Source: Fictibacillus halophilus (GTDB taxonomy: Bacteria > Bacillota > Bacilli > Bacillales > Fictibacillaceae). Taken from it: DNA of 64,000 nucleotides. Location of the stretch: NCBI RefSeq assembly GCF_016401385.1, contig NZ_JAEACF010000001.1, positions 1,426,001 to 1,490,000 of the forward strand, read 5' to 3'. Of this stretch, positions 33,955 to 42,739 are shown one piece after another. The notes beneath the pieces were generated by a model. The model saw nothing but the letters and a program-made list of their open reading frames with translations, ran no database searches and was not told where the DNA came from. Every line of letters begins with the position of its first letter. Positions within the stretch are counted from its first letter, which is position 1. Position numbers and translations under genes: made by a program.

Positions 33955-34866
33955 ATGAAGGCTGTATTGTGTACGAAGTATGGCTCTCCACAAGTACTCA
34001 TTCTTCAACAAGTCCCTAAACCTGCTCCAAAAGAAAACGAGGTCCTTATTAAAATCCATGCTACAACTGTAACATCTGGGGATGTAAGGGTTCGTGGTTT
34101 TAAAAGCCCCCTTTTATACTGGTTACCCATGCGTATATTCTTAGGGATAAGACGGCCACGGAAACCGATTTTAGGTGTTGAATTAGCAGGTGTTGTAGAA
34201 GAAGTCGGACAGAGGGTTACTCGGTTTAAAAAGGGAGATCAAGTGTATGCAATGACCGGGATGCGATTTGGCGCACACGCAGAGTATACCTGTCTACGTG
34301 AGGATGGAATTGTCACACATAAACCACAGAATGTAACTTTTGAAGAAGCCGCAGCCATTCCATTTGGAGGAACTTCAGCACTACATTTTTTGAGAAAAGG
34401 AAAGATTCAAAGCGGACAAAATGTTTTGATCTATGGGGCCTCTGGAGCTGTAGGGTCAGCTGCTGTCCAACTTGCCAAGTACTTTGATACTGAAGTAACA
34501 GCCGTATGCGGTCCAACTAATCTAGAACTGGTTAAATCGTTAGGAGCTGATCATGTCGTAGATTATACAATAGAGGATTTTACAAATTCGAATAATAAAT
34601 ACGACATCATTTTTGATGCTGTAGGCAAAGCATCAACGTCTAAGTGTCAAAATGCATTAAAAACAAACGGTAAATTTGTAACTGTTGATGGACAGGGTAT
34701 AGCAAAAGAGCGTACAGAGGATTTAGAATTTCTAAAAGAACGAATTGAATCAGGTCAAATGAAACCCGTCATCGATCGTTACTATAAGCTAGACCAAATT
34801 TCAATCGCACATGAATATGTAGAAACTGGACGCAAGAAAGGTAGCGTTGTCATAAGAGTGGTTTGA
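33955..34866 (+). CDS. Zinc-independent MDR alcohol dehydrogenase/quinone oxidoreductase
   Basis: The 303-residue protein is a medium-chain reductase of the quinone oxidoreductase branch. The N-terminal GroES-like part (MKAVLCTKYGSPQVLILQQVP ... GVELAGVVEEVGQRVTRFKKGDQVYAM) lacks the zinc-ligand Cys/His set, and the NADPH domain has YGASGAVGSAAVQLAK near 160-175. It should reduce quinones or enones with NADPH. AGGAGG lies 7 bases before the chosen ATG; the in-frame ATG 14 codons earlier has none. It is monocistronic, ending at a shared terminator. Confidence 0.88.
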   Translation: MKAVLCTKYGSPQVLILQQVPKPAPKENEVLIKIHATTVTSGDVRVRGFKSPLLYWLPMRIFLGIRRPRKPILGVELAGVVEEVGQRVTRFKKGDQVYAMTGMRFGAHAEYTCLREDGIVTHKPQNVTFEEAAAIPFGGTSALHFLRKGKIQSGQNVLIYGASGAVGSAAVQLAKYFDTEVTAVCGPTNLELVKSLGADHVVDYTIEDFTNSNNKYDIIFDAVGKASTSKCQNALKTNGKFVTVDGQGIAKERTEDLEFLKERIESGQMKPVIDRYYKLDQISIAHEYVETGRKKGSVVIRVV

Positions 34867-34872
34867 ATATAA

Positions 34873-34908
34873 AAATCCGCACTTCTCAAATTAGAGAAGT
34901 GCGGATTT
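34873..34908. terminator. Shared bidirectional terminator
   Basis: AAATCCGCACTTCTC / GAGAAGTGCGGATTT forms a perfect 15-bp stem with a 6-base loop. The right arm overlaps the last codons of the leftward kinase-like gene. Confidence 0.85.
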
Positions 34909-35811
34909 ATTAATGCACTTCCTCAACAAGTTTTTGAAGACTTGAATGGTTCTTAAAAAGTCATCATGTATATTTCCATCTTCAATTGTCCAACAAGTTG
35001 CTAACACAGCATGTGAATAGGCTCGTAATAAAAGTCGTTCTTTATTCAAGTTCAGTAGATTCACAAATATATCAACTCGATTTTCTGTTACTTCTTCCAC
35101 TTGATATTTTGGTAATTTATTCAGCAAATATTGAACAACCTCATATTCACGGTCTCCGATTAAACCCTTAGGATCGATCACCGTCCACGAATCTCCATTT
35201 GCTAGTATATTGTAGTGGTGAAGATCGCCATGAAGTAAATAGGGTTTGTCTATAGAACTGTTTAATTTTTTTGTAATGAATAAAGCCTCTTCTATGGTCG
35301 CTTTTGAAACAGGTTGATAACTGTTGTAATTTTGATAGATTCGTTTCAAAGTATATTCACGATCAAGAACAGTCGAAAGATTAGAATCAACTGGGGCAGG
35401 AATCATTAACTTCTTCATCACATTGGCAGCAATTAAAGTAGCCTTATCATCATCTTCTATTTCTGCTAATGTTTGTCCTGGCTGTATTCGTTCAAGGATC
35501 ATAATTCTTCGTTCACTATCAAATGCTAATACTTTAACAGTACTTTCACCTGACAAAAGCTTAAGTGAACGTAGCTCAGCTTCAAATTCTTTCAGATCAA
35601 CCACAACTTTCAAAACTACCTCACTTCCTTCACTTGTTGTGGCTGGAGCAACAAAATTATATGAAAGATTGAAAGGTTGTTTAATGTGTAATCCATACAT
35701 CTCTTCGCAGTCAGCGATTAATCCTGCAAAATTATTCAGCCATTCACTAGCTTTGTCTCCATGAACACCTTTAAGCTGTTCAATAAATAAATCAGGAAGT
35801 TTGTAACTCAT
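34891..35811 (-). CDS. Aminoglycoside/hydroxyurea-type phosphotransferase, APH(6)-like
   Basis: This 306-residue protein has the kinase-like fold of the PF04655 family (streptomycin 6-kinase, hydroxyurea kinase). The catalytic loop is LLHGDLHHYNILANGDS near residues 192-208 and the metal motif is VIDPKGLIGDREYE near 211-224, with an ATP-site lysine in VVLKVVVDL. Many chromosomal members have no proven resistance activity, so resistance is only possible. AAGGAGAGATAGG precedes the ATG. It follows the serine-hydrolase gene after 11 bases and is co-transcribed with it. Confidence 0.82.
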   Translation of the reverse strand: MSYKLPDLFIEQLKGVHGDKASEWLNNFAGLIADCEEMYGLHIKQPFNLSYNFVAPATTSEGSEVVLKVVVDLKEFEAELRSLKLLSGESTVKVLAFDSERRIMILERIQPGQTLAEIEDDDKATLIAANVMKKLMIPAPVDSNLSTVLDREYTLKRIYQNYNSYQPVSKATIEEALFITKKLNSSIDKPYLLHGDLHHYNILANGDSWTVIDPKGLIGDREYEVVQYLLNKLPKYQVEEVTENRVDIFVNLLNLNKERLLLRAYSHAVLATCWTIEDGNIHDDFLRTIQVFKNLLRKCINKSALL

Positions 35812-35822
35812 CCTATCTCTCC

Positions 35823-36599
35823 TTAAGTCATCTGTTCTTTTCTTTGAATGGTGTATTCGTGGTACAACAACCTCATAGACTCTACTATTCTTTCATCTGA
35901 CAAGGTGTTAGTATAACGATTCGGAATATCATTGACTCCTAGAACATAGAGCAAGGGATGTTGATGAAATTCTCCTAAAATCCCTATATCCACTACTAAG
36001 TTCTCTAAACCTCCGCTCATGTGATTCAAAAGATGGTCTGGAATTCCGTCGAAGTGATCTTGAGGGCGAACTAGACCATTCATTACTGGTAACCACAATT
36101 GGGGTTGAACTTCGTACCCTTCAAATATCGTTTTCAAAACTTGAAGCACTTCACCAAGTTCTCCACAATTTTCAACATCTCGTGGATTAAAGGTTACATT
36201 TATGTGATTATACACTCTATTTAGCTCTCTATTTACTTTCTCCCATCCTCCACAAAATTTCACAACGCTATCAGCTGCTTTACTGTCGTGACAAGCGATC
36301 ATCACTTCAACAAGATCTCCTAAAGACAAAGACATTCTACCTTGAAAATGTGGAAATAAAACGGCGCTGTTCTCCTCTTTATCAAGTTGGAAATCCTCAA
36401 TCAAGTCTTCCCAATGAAACAAACCTTTCTCTACCCATTTTGTTATACAGTATCCAAGGATTACTTTCGCGGCTGAGGCTAGTGGAACAATTAAGTCAGG
36501 ATTAAATGAACAAACAACTTCTTTTTGTTTGGTTGAATAGATGATTATACCTACTTGACTTGATTCAACAGTCTTTAATGTTGTTAATACTCTCTGCAT
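35823..36599 (-). CDS. Beta-lactamase-fold serine hydrolase, motif-degenerate
   Basis: The 258-residue protein has the class A beta-lactamase fold: nucleophile motif SAAK (Ser42, Lys45), the helix MIACHDSKAADSVVKF where the SDN motif should be, NPRDVENCGELGEV in the omega-loop region, and HMSGGLENLVVDIGIL in place of KTG. The SDN Ser is replaced by His and the KTG Lys by Met. There is no signal peptide, so the protein stays in the cytoplasm. Penicillin hydrolysis is therefore unlikely; an esterase or peptidase role is possible. GGAG lies 8 bases before the chosen ATG. Confidence 0.78.
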   Translation of the reverse strand: MQRVLTTLKTVESSQVGIIIYSTKQKEVVCSFNPDLIVPLASAAKVILGYCITKWVEKGLFHWEDLIEDFQLDKEENSAVLFPHFQGRMSLSLGDLVEVMIACHDSKAADSVVKFCGGWEKVNRELNRVYNHINVTFNPRDVENCGELGEVLQVLKTIFEGYEVQPQLWLPVMNGLVRPQDHFDGIPDHLLNHMSGGLENLVVDIGILGEFHQHPLLYVLGVNDIPNRYTNTLSDERIVESMRLLYHEYTIQRKEQMT

Positions 36600-36736
36600 A
36601 TTGTTTACTCCTTCACACCATAAACTTGTATTTTTTATCCAAGTTAACCATAACACAATTTATTTTTAAAGCGTATAATTCTCAGTATGATATTCGTTGT
36701 ACATAGTGAACGTAAAAAAAGAAGGGAGTTATAACC

Positions 36737-37672
36737 ATGTCTCAGTCAACAAATACACTTCAAACACAGTCGAATGAATTACGACAAAGACTTGATGAAG
36801 AAATAAGTGATTTTAGTGAAGCGCTGTGGAACTATTGTAGATATCTTACTGGTTCACCTTGGGATGGTGAGGATTTGTATCAAGAGACGATGCTTAAAGT
36901 ATTAGGAGGACTTTGTACAAGATGGCATCCTACCAACCTAAAATCATATATATTTCGGATTGCAACAAATACATGGATCGACCTCTGCAGGAAAGAAAAA
37001 CGAACACTTGGCGTTCTTTCGGAAGAAAATGAAGGATTTGAAGAATTCTCGGACAGTCTAGAGTTAGAAGAAGCTCTTCTAAAGTTAGATGACCTTTTTA
37101 CCCCGCGACAAACAGCCGTGTTTCTTCTTTTGGAGATTTTCCGTTTTCATGCCGATGAAGTTGCTAGTATCGTAAGAACAACACCTGGTGCTGTATATGC
37201 CTCAGTAAGAAGAACGAAACACAAGTTACAAAACACTATTCATCAATCTGTTAAACCAAAGTTTGAGAGGTCACCTCAAAAATCAAAGATTATACAAGCC
37301 TATTTGAATGCATTTAATCATGGCGATCTTGAAGGGATGCTATCACTCATAAGTAATCAAGCTCATTACGAAGCATCATTAGGGTTTTTAGAAGTAAATA
37401 AGGATGAAATCATAAATGGATCACTTGCCTACGGCTTACCAGGTCATCATGCTATGGAATGTGAGCTTTGGGGTAGACTTGTTATTGTCGTCTTAGCTGA
37501 GTCAGATCAAGGTCAGCTTGTACACGATATCCAATATCAAGAAGTCGAAAATAACAAAATTGTATACCATAGAAGCTTCTTTTTTAGAAAAGAGTTCATA
37601 GTGGCTGCTTCAAAAGAATTGGGATACAAGCCACAATTAAACAAGCCTCCTCTTAACTGGGAAAATGAATAA
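36737..37672 (+). CDS. ECF sigma factor with SnoaL-like C-terminal extension
   Basis: The 311 residues combine sigma region 2 (LWNYCRYLTGSPWDGEDLYQETMLKVLGG, then NLKSYIFRIATNTWIDLCRK), region 4 (LDDLFTPRQTAVFLLLEIFRFHADEVASIVRTTPGAVYASVRR) and a C-terminal NTF2/SnoaL-like domain from about residue 190 (IIQAYLNAFNHGDLEGMLSLI). In ECF groups with this extension, the SnoaL domain replaces a separate anti-sigma factor and controls activity directly. No anti-sigma gene is adjacent, which agrees. GAAGGGAG lies 7 bases before the ATG. Confidence 0.88.
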   Translation: MSQSTNTLQTQSNELRQRLDEEISDFSEALWNYCRYLTGSPWDGEDLYQETMLKVLGGLCTRWHPTNLKSYIFRIATNTWIDLCRKEKRTLGVLSEENEGFEEFSDSLELEEALLKLDDLFTPRQTAVFLLLEIFRFHADEVASIVRTTPGAVYASVRRTKHKLQNTIHQSVKPKFERSPQKSKIIQAYLNAFNHGDLEGMLSLISNQAHYEASLGFLEVNKDEIINGSLAYGLPGHHAMECELWGRLVIVVLAESDQGQLVHDIQYQEVENNKIVYHRSFFFRKEFIVAASKELGYKPQLNKPPLNWENE

Positions 37673-37684
37673 GAAGTATATTAA

Positions 37685-37727
37685 AAACTCCCCTTCTTGT
37701 TAATAAAACGATCAGAAGAGGAGTTTC
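37685..37727. terminator. Shared terminator between sigma and ABC genes
   Basis: AAACTCCCCTTCT and AGAAGAGGAGTTT pair over 13 bases with one mismatch, followed by TCTTTC on the plus strand, between converging genes. Confidence 0.7.
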
Positions 37728-37741
37728 TTTCTACTATTTGC

Positions 37742-38992
37742 TTAGTAACGCAGCCACTTCCAGATCTCACTTGGTGTTGCATTTTTTCCATAAAGTAAAA
37801 TCCCTGTCTTAAACACCTTACCAGCTAGTTTCATCAACAGCCAAATACTAGCTAACAAGATGACCATTGCTATAATGATTTCCACCCAAGGCCATTCATC
37901 CAATAGTGACAGGCGAAGGATAAGGATGCTTGGAGATGTAAGTGGAAAATAGGTTGCAACTTGGGCGATGATGCCGCTCGGATTTGCCAATATAGGGCCG
38001 ATAAATATGAGCGGAAGAAACGGCAGCATCATGACGATTCCTTGAAAATTGCTTGTAGCTGTCATATCTTCAACTGTTGCACCAATACCAACGAAAATAG
38101 CAGCAAACATCAAGTATCCTGCAATAGAAATCGCTAGCAAGAGCAATAGTTCAGGCACAAAGAGATATTCCATGACCGGTAGATCATATCTCCATGCTGC
38201 AATCGGAACAACGAGTAATAACCAAGTTCCTACTTGAACAAGTCCTAATATGAAATAACCGATGATTTTTCCTTGCATTAAATCTCCAGGTGTTACGGAA
38301 GATAATACGATCTCCGCTACTTTTTCCTTCTTTTCTTGAGAGGCACTCTGGAAAATCATCATTCCTGTCATAACGATCGAAAAGAGTACGATACCAGCAA
38401 ATGCGCCTGGGATTGTGCGTTCCATGGAGCTGTCATCAGCACTCTGTTTATCTGACGGGTTTTCAGAACTTGAATCAGTTTGTGTGGAAGCTTCTTCTGA
38501 CTTGATCTCTATTCCTTTTGTTATTGATTGAACGACTTCTGGCGAAAGATTTAGTTGATCATATTTCACCTGACGCAGTGGTGCTCCTAGAAATTGCACT
38601 TCACTTGAAAAGGTATCAGGCATCTCATTACTTACGAAAACCTTCACTTCTCCTGTTTTTACTGCATTCTCGGTCAATGCCACATAAGCTTGGTTGTCGG
38701 ATGATTCGATCTTCTTAATAATGCTTTTTGGATCATCAGTTGCTTTCTCCATCTTCCAAGATAAATTTTGAGACTTAACCAATGAATCAACATCATCAAA
38801 TAGGTTCAGTTCATCGTTCACGTAAACTGTTACGTTCTCTGAATTAGGTTCTCCTTCCAATTTTTCAAGGAGAGTCGGAAAACCAGCAAACACAATAAAT
38901 AAAAGCGGCGTCAAGAGAAGTGAAATGATAAATGATTTATTTTTCATGTTCCGTTTCAGTTCCCACTTTGCGACTTTCCAGCTGTTACGCAT
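37742..38992 (-). CDS. ABC-2 type permease, NatB-like
   Basis: The 416-residue protein has one N-terminal membrane helix (FIISLLLTPLLFIVFAGFPTL), a long extracytoplasmic domain of about 160 residues with a Ser/Asp-rich linker (STQTDSSSENPSDKQSADDSS), then five or six membrane helices. This is the plan of the sodium-export permease NatB and related ABC-2 proteins. Ion specificity is not readable from sequence. It overlaps the ATPase gene by 8 bases and is the last gene of the five-gene unit. Confidence 0.85.
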   Translation of the reverse strand: MRNSWKVAKWELKRNMKNKSFIISLLLTPLLFIVFAGFPTLLEKLEGEPNSENVTVYVNDELNLFDDVDSLVKSQNLSWKMEKATDDPKSIIKKIESSDNQAYVALTENAVKTGEVKVFVSNEMPDTFSSEVQFLGAPLRQVKYDQLNLSPEVVQSITKGIEIKSEEASTQTDSSSENPSDKQSADDSSMERTIPGAFAGIVLFSIVMTGMMIFQSASQEKKEKVAEIVLSSVTPGDLMQGKIIGYFILGLVQVGTWLLLVVPIAAWRYDLPVMEYLFVPELLLLLAISIAGYLMFAAIFVGIGATVEDMTATSNFQGIVMMLPFLPLIFIGPILANPSGIIAQVATYFPLTSPSILILRLSLLDEWPWVEIIIAMVILLASIWLLMKLAGKVFKTGILLYGKNATPSEIWKWLRY

Positions 38993-39917
38993 ACTTTACA
39001 CCTTCTTTCACAATCATGTTCTTATCAGAAGCGATATCAATAAAAATCTCATGCAAAGATACACGATCGATTATTAATTCATATACATTCAACTCTACTG
39101 GCAGCTCTCTAAGCCAGGTAGGAATATGAACATCTTGCTCTAAGTAAAGAATAGATCGATCCTCTTTACTTTCAACGCGATGAACAGATGGTATATTACG
39201 TAATAGCTCTTCAGGATTGTCACCAATAATCGTACATTTGAAGTTTGCGTATTCTCTCTTTACATCTTCCATCTCACCATAAATCACTTTTTTGCCTCGA
39301 TGTATCATGAATAATCGATCACATAATTCTTCCACCATGTTCATCTGATGAGAAGAAAGGAGAATAGCTGTACCATTTGCTGCAAGTTCTTTAATTTCGT
39401 CTTTAAATACCTCTTGGCTGACGGGGTCAAGACCTGAAAATGGTTCATCTAGAATTAGCAGTTCTGGTTCGTGAATAATCGCCGCGATCAATTGAACTTT
39501 TTGCCCCATACCTTTTGACAGCTCTTCTACCTTTGTGTTTTCTTTACCAGCAAGTCCGAATTTTTCTAAGTACTGCAGAGCACGTATTTTTGCTTTTTTT
39601 GGTGGATAATCTTTAAGTTCAGCAAAATAAAGCAAGATATCCATCACGTTTACGTTTTTATATAAACCTCTTTCTTCAGGTAAATAGCCTATTTTATGAC
39701 GAGGTATATCAGAATTCCCATGAAAATGAATGGATCCTTCATCTGGATACATAATACCCATAATGTTACGGATGGTTGTAGATTTCCCAGCCCCATTTGG
39801 TCCAAGAATTCCCATGATCTCGCCACGGTGTACCTCAAAAGAGATACCCGAAATAATTCTCTTATCTTTGAACGATTTTCCTAAGCTCTCTACTTTCAAT
39901 ATGCACTTATTCATCAT
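38985..39917 (-). CDS. ABC transporter ATPase, NatA-like
   Basis: This 310-residue ATPase energises the NatB-like permease. Walker A is GPNGAGKST near residues 36-44, the signature is LSKGMGQKVQ, and Walker B is LLILDEPFSGLDP. A C-terminal domain of about 80 residues (CTIIGDNPEELLRNIPS...) is typical of NatA and bacitracin-type exporters. GGGGAGG lies 5 bases before ATGATG; either Met could start. It begins 3 bases after the stop of the upstream ATPase gene. Confidence 0.9.
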   Translation of the reverse strand: MMNKCILKVESLGKSFKDKRIISGISFEVHRGEIMGILGPNGAGKSTTIRNIMGIMYPDEGSIHFHGNSDIPRHKIGYLPEERGLYKNVNVMDILLYFAELKDYPPKKAKIRALQYLEKFGLAGKENTKVEELSKGMGQKVQLIAAIIHEPELLILDEPFSGLDPVSQEVFKDEIKELAANGTAILLSSHQMNMVEELCDRLFMIHRGKKVIYGEMEDVKREYANFKCTIIGDNPEELLRNIPSVHRVESKEDRSILYLEQDVHIPTWLRELPVELNVYELIIDRVSLHEIFIDIASDKNMIVKEGVKYA

Positions 39918-39920
39918 CTC

Positions 39921-40775
39921 TTACCTCCCCGAAAGCATATAAGTTATTATTTCTTCCATTTCTAAAACCTCTGACTGCATAATTTTTAACTCGTTTTTCT
40001 TTAAGAATGTGTCAGTTTGTTCTACATCATTAGAAATGAGCAAACGATCGTTCAAGCGGTCGATCTCGCCAGGAATCTTTTCAATCCCTAGTGCATCTTC
40101 AAACCAATATCGCTTGTATCGATAAATTAATTCTTCTTTTTCATATTTACCTAATAGTTTGCCATCGTTCATGATCACGATGTAATCTGCTAACTTCTTA
40201 ATATCATCAACATGATGGGTAGCAATAACGATTGCTCTCTCATCTCTCTCCATCCAATCAACTAGAATATTCATTAACTTTTGTTTTGAAGGTATATCCA
40301 TATTGGCAGTGGGTTCATCTAATATTAAAAGTTTTGTATTCTTAGAGAGAGCTAAGACAAGGTTTAGTTTTTGCTGCATGCCTTTAGACATTTTTCCAAA
40401 CCTTTTATGGAGATCAATTTCAAATGTCTTTACAAGTTTCATAAACATCTCTTGATCCCATTTTTTATACCAAGGTGCCATTAAATCTCTTAGTTGATTT
40501 CCCGTTAATAAGTCACAACCTAGAACAGATTGTGGTTGATAGGCAACTTCTTGTTTCCAATGTTCACTGGACTTTACACTTGCTCCAAAGTGCACCAGTT
40601 GGCCGTTGTCCGGTTTCACAAGATTCATCATCATTTTTATGAGTGTGCTTTTCCCTGCACCGTTGTTACCAATCAGTGCCGTAATCGTACCAAGTTCAAT
40701 TTCTAAATTTATTGGACCAACTGTGAAATCATCCACTGTTTTCTCTACTCTTTCAATTTGTGTACAAAGCTTCAT
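39921..40775 (-). CDS. ABC transporter ATPase, YtrB-like
   Basis: The 284-residue ATPase shows Walker A GNNGAGKST near 35-43, signature MSKGMQQKLN and Walker B LLILDEPTANMD. In the YtrA-type operons of Bacillus, an ATPase of this type directly follows the GntR regulator. Its membrane partner may be the 242-residue membrane protein encoded first in the operon. Its ATG overlaps the stop of the regulator gene (ATGA), indicating translational coupling. Confidence 0.87.
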   Translation of the reverse strand: MKLCTQIERVEKTVDDFTVGPINLEIELGTITALIGNNGAGKSTLIKMMMNLVKPDNGQLVHFGASVKSSEHWKQEVAYQPQSVLGCDLLTGNQLRDLMAPWYKKWDQEMFMKLVKTFEIDLHKRFGKMSKGMQQKLNLVLALSKNTKLLILDEPTANMDIPSKQKLMNILVDWMERDERAIVIATHHVDDIKKLADYIVIMNDGKLLGKYEKEELIYRYKRYWFEDALGIEKIPGEIDRLNDRLLISNDVEQTDTFLKKNELKIMQSEVLEMEEIITYMLSGR

Positions 40776-41179
40776 GCATGACCACCTCGATCGTTATCTT
40801 TTAGTCTTGCTAGCACTTCTTCAAACACAGATCGAATTTCATCTACCGAGTAATTGTGTCGAAGAGCGGTCTCTACACCTTTTTCAATTGCCTCAGATAC
40901 AGATGATATTGCTAACTTCTCCATCTTTTTTACCTCCACTTCAGCAACGAAAGTTCCCTTCCCTTGCGTTGTTTTGATAAAGCCCCCATACTCTAAATCT
41001 TGATAAGCCCGCCGCGTAGTAATAACACTGATCTCTAAATCTTTTGAAAGTGCTCGAATGGAAGGAAGAGGTGAACCTGCTGGTAACTTACCACTAACAA
41101 TTAGTGCTTTAATTTGTCCTTCTATCTGGTGGTAGATGGGAACCCTGGAATCTCTAGAAAGCTTAATAGGAAGTTCCAT
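40772..41179 (-). CDS. GntR-family regulator, YtrA subfamily
   Basis: The 135 residues begin with MELPIKLSRDSRVPIYHQIEG and a winged helix-turn-helix (GKLPAGSPLPSIRALSKDLEISVITTRRAYQDLEYGGFIKTTQGKGTFVAE), then a short helical dimerisation tail of about 50 residues. The short C-terminal part is the hallmark of the YtrA subfamily, whose members repress their own ABC transporter operons in response to cell-wall antibiotics or other signals. A 30-bp palindrome at the operon promoter is the likely binding site. Confidence 0.9.
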   Translation of the reverse strand: MELPIKLSRDSRVPIYHQIEGQIKALIVSGKLPAGSPLPSIRALSKDLEISVITTRRAYQDLEYGGFIKTTQGKGTFVAEVEVKKMEKLAISSVSEAIEKGVETALRHNYSVDEIRSVFEEVLARLKDNDRGGHA

Positions 41180-41199
41180 TTAAAAGCTTCCTCCCTTCT

Positions 41200-41925
41200 T
41201 TACTGAAAATAATCCAATTTATTCATGTGATTTTTCATATATTTCATCCAAAATGTAACACTTACTCCCGCTGCGATTATGGATATTACAGATGAAATGA
41301 TCGGCCATTTGCTCGCGATCATAATGGTAAGTCCGACTAATCCGTGACTCGAGAGATAAGGAACAGCGAATAATAATAACGTGAAGCTTCCCAATAAAAC
41401 AAATGCGTAAAACGCCATCTTCACATTCGTGACTTTATCTCCTGAATCACTTGCCGGATATACACTTCCATAACAAATTCCGAAGCTCAGCCAGATGAGA
41501 GAAAATGCTATAAACTCAAGGGGCGGCAACGTTTGTCGCAATTCAGGACCAAAGCTATACATGATCACTAAAACCGCTAGATGAAACGGAAGTGAGTAAA
41601 TAAAATATATAAGAAAACGGCTTCTTACCACAATTTCTCTCGGAATAGGGAGTTGATTAAGAAAGACCGTAAATGGCTGTGCCCACATATCGTCAGCGAT
41701 TTTTTGATATTGATATTCCTTTGGTTTAGCCCATATCGCTGCAACTCCAAATATAAGCAAAAAGAAAATATCGTACAGCATAAAGTGTTCTTCTAAGTAG
41801 GAAGGGATCGAAACCGTTAAGAAAAACGAATTGGGTACTAATAGAAACAGTAAAGTAAATATACTTTTCTTTGAATGTAGTAGTTCAAATTTCGAGAGCC
41901 AGAATGCTTGTTGCCACCTTTTCAT
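41200..41925 (-). CDS. Membrane protein of the ABC operon
   Basis: The 242-residue protein has about six membrane helices (for example IFTLLFLLVPNSFFLTVSI, YDIFFLLIFGVAAIW, FLIYFIYSLPFHLAVLVIMY) and basic inner loops. It resembles ABC-2 type membrane subunits in size, but no clear motif proves it. It is the first gene of the unit, upstream of the GntR gene by 20 bases. The start was set at the ATG 9 bases after AGGTGG; upstream Met codons are too close to that site. Confidence 0.65.
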   Translation of the reverse strand: MKRWQQAFWLSKFELLHSKKSIFTLLFLLVPNSFFLTVSIPSYLEEHFMLYDIFFLLIFGVAAIWAKPKEYQYQKIADDMWAQPFTVFLNQLPIPREIVVRSRFLIYFIYSLPFHLAVLVIMYSFGPELRQTLPPLEFIAFSLIWLSFGICYGSVYPASDSGDKVTNVKMAFYAFVLLGSFTLLLFAVPYLSSHGLVGLTIMIASKWPIISSVISIIAAGVSVTFWMKYMKNHMNKLDYFQ

Positions 41926-41952
41926 AAACATCATCCACCTTTTTGCAACTGT

Positions 41953-41982
41953 TATAGTGTTTATATCTATATACACACTATA
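41953..41982. promoter_or_regulatory. YtrA-type operator, 30-bp palindrome
   Basis: TATAGTGT (41953-41960) and ACACTATA (41975-41982) form a perfect 8-bp inverted repeat, with a further TATA symmetry inside. It occupies the spacer of the promoter on the minus strand. This matches the GTGTATA-type sites of YtrA-like repressors. Confidence 0.75.
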
Positions 41983-41988
41983 TAACAA
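41960..41988 (-). promoter_or_regulatory. SigA promoter of the ABC operon
   Basis: TTGTTA (41983-41988) and TATAAA (41960-41965) lie 17 bases apart on the minus strand, 35 bases upstream of the first gene, with the palindrome between them. Confidence 0.7.
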
Positions 41989-42095
41989 TGGCGATCGTTT
42001 TTCCACACTTTTTCCAAAGAAAGTTTAATAAGAACTCATTCCGCTAATATTTACACAAAAAAGACAACTCATTTGAGATGTCTCTACTAGTTTTA

Positions 42096-42656
42096 TTAAA
42101 ATTTAAAAGTATGTTGAATAAGCTTCGCCACTTCATCCGCATTTAGATTTGTATTATTGATACGTAGATAATTTTTCCTTTTTATCTCGCCTTCATAAGA
42201 ATTTAATCTGTACTTTTCCATTGAGGTTCTTACGTCGGTTTCCGACCATGCTAGATCTCGTTTAGAAGGCTTGTGTTCGAGGCGATGCGGTGTTACGTTT
42301 CTTTGGAGCCTTGTCTCTAGATCCGATTCAAGTTCGACAAAATAGATATCTGCTCCCTCCTTTTCAAATACCTGACACACACTTTCAACAAACTCCCCAT
42401 CTTCTTTATAATTAAACGCCCACACATATGTAAATATCATTCCATACTGATCGCTCTTCGCAAATGTCTGGAAAATCTCTGAACGAAATAAGTTCACTAG
42501 TCTTCGCCCATCCTTAGAACCATATTTAAAGAATGGCGTAACAAGGTCGATCGTCATGTGATTATGGAAAAGCTTTAATTTCGTAACCTTCTCTAATTCA
42601 TGTCCCACAGTCATCTTTCCAACAGCTTGTGGGCCAAATAATAATACGAGTTTCAT
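42096..42656 (-). CDS. P-loop kinase-like protein
   Basis: The 186-residue protein opens with a P-loop (LLFGPQAVGKMTVG, residues 5-18) and has a lid-like region rich in Arg (LETRLQRNVTPHRLEHKPSKRDL). It resembles small nucleotide/shikimate kinase-like proteins often annotated as AAA or shikimate kinase, but the shikimate-binding motifs are not evident. The substrate is unknown. GAGGTGGAGC lies just before the ATG, and a hairpin at 42058-42087 follows the stop. It is monocistronic. Confidence 0.7.
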   Translation of the reverse strand: MKLVLLFGPQAVGKMTVGHELEKVTKLKLFHNHMTIDLVTPFFKYGSKDGRRLVNLFRSEIFQTFAKSDQYGMIFTYVWAFNYKEDGEFVESVCQVFEKEGADIYFVELESDLETRLQRNVTPHRLEHKPSKRDLAWSETDVRTSMEKYRLNSYEGEIKRKNYLRINNTNLNADEVAKLIQHTFKF

Positions 42657-42739
42657 TGCTCCACCTCTAACTATTAAAAATTGTTTATCCTATGCTACTA
42701 TAAAAAGGAAAATAATTCTATAAGATATGGAGAGAAAAT

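Noticed and set aside
35823..36599. Class A beta-lactamase resistance gene
   Set aside because: SDN Ser and KTG Lys are replaced and no signal peptide exists, so beta-lactam hydrolysis is unlikely.
18000..37000. Integrated phage or transposon
   Set aside because: No integrase, transposase, structural phage gene or flanking duplication is visible; the accessory genes appear as independent small units.
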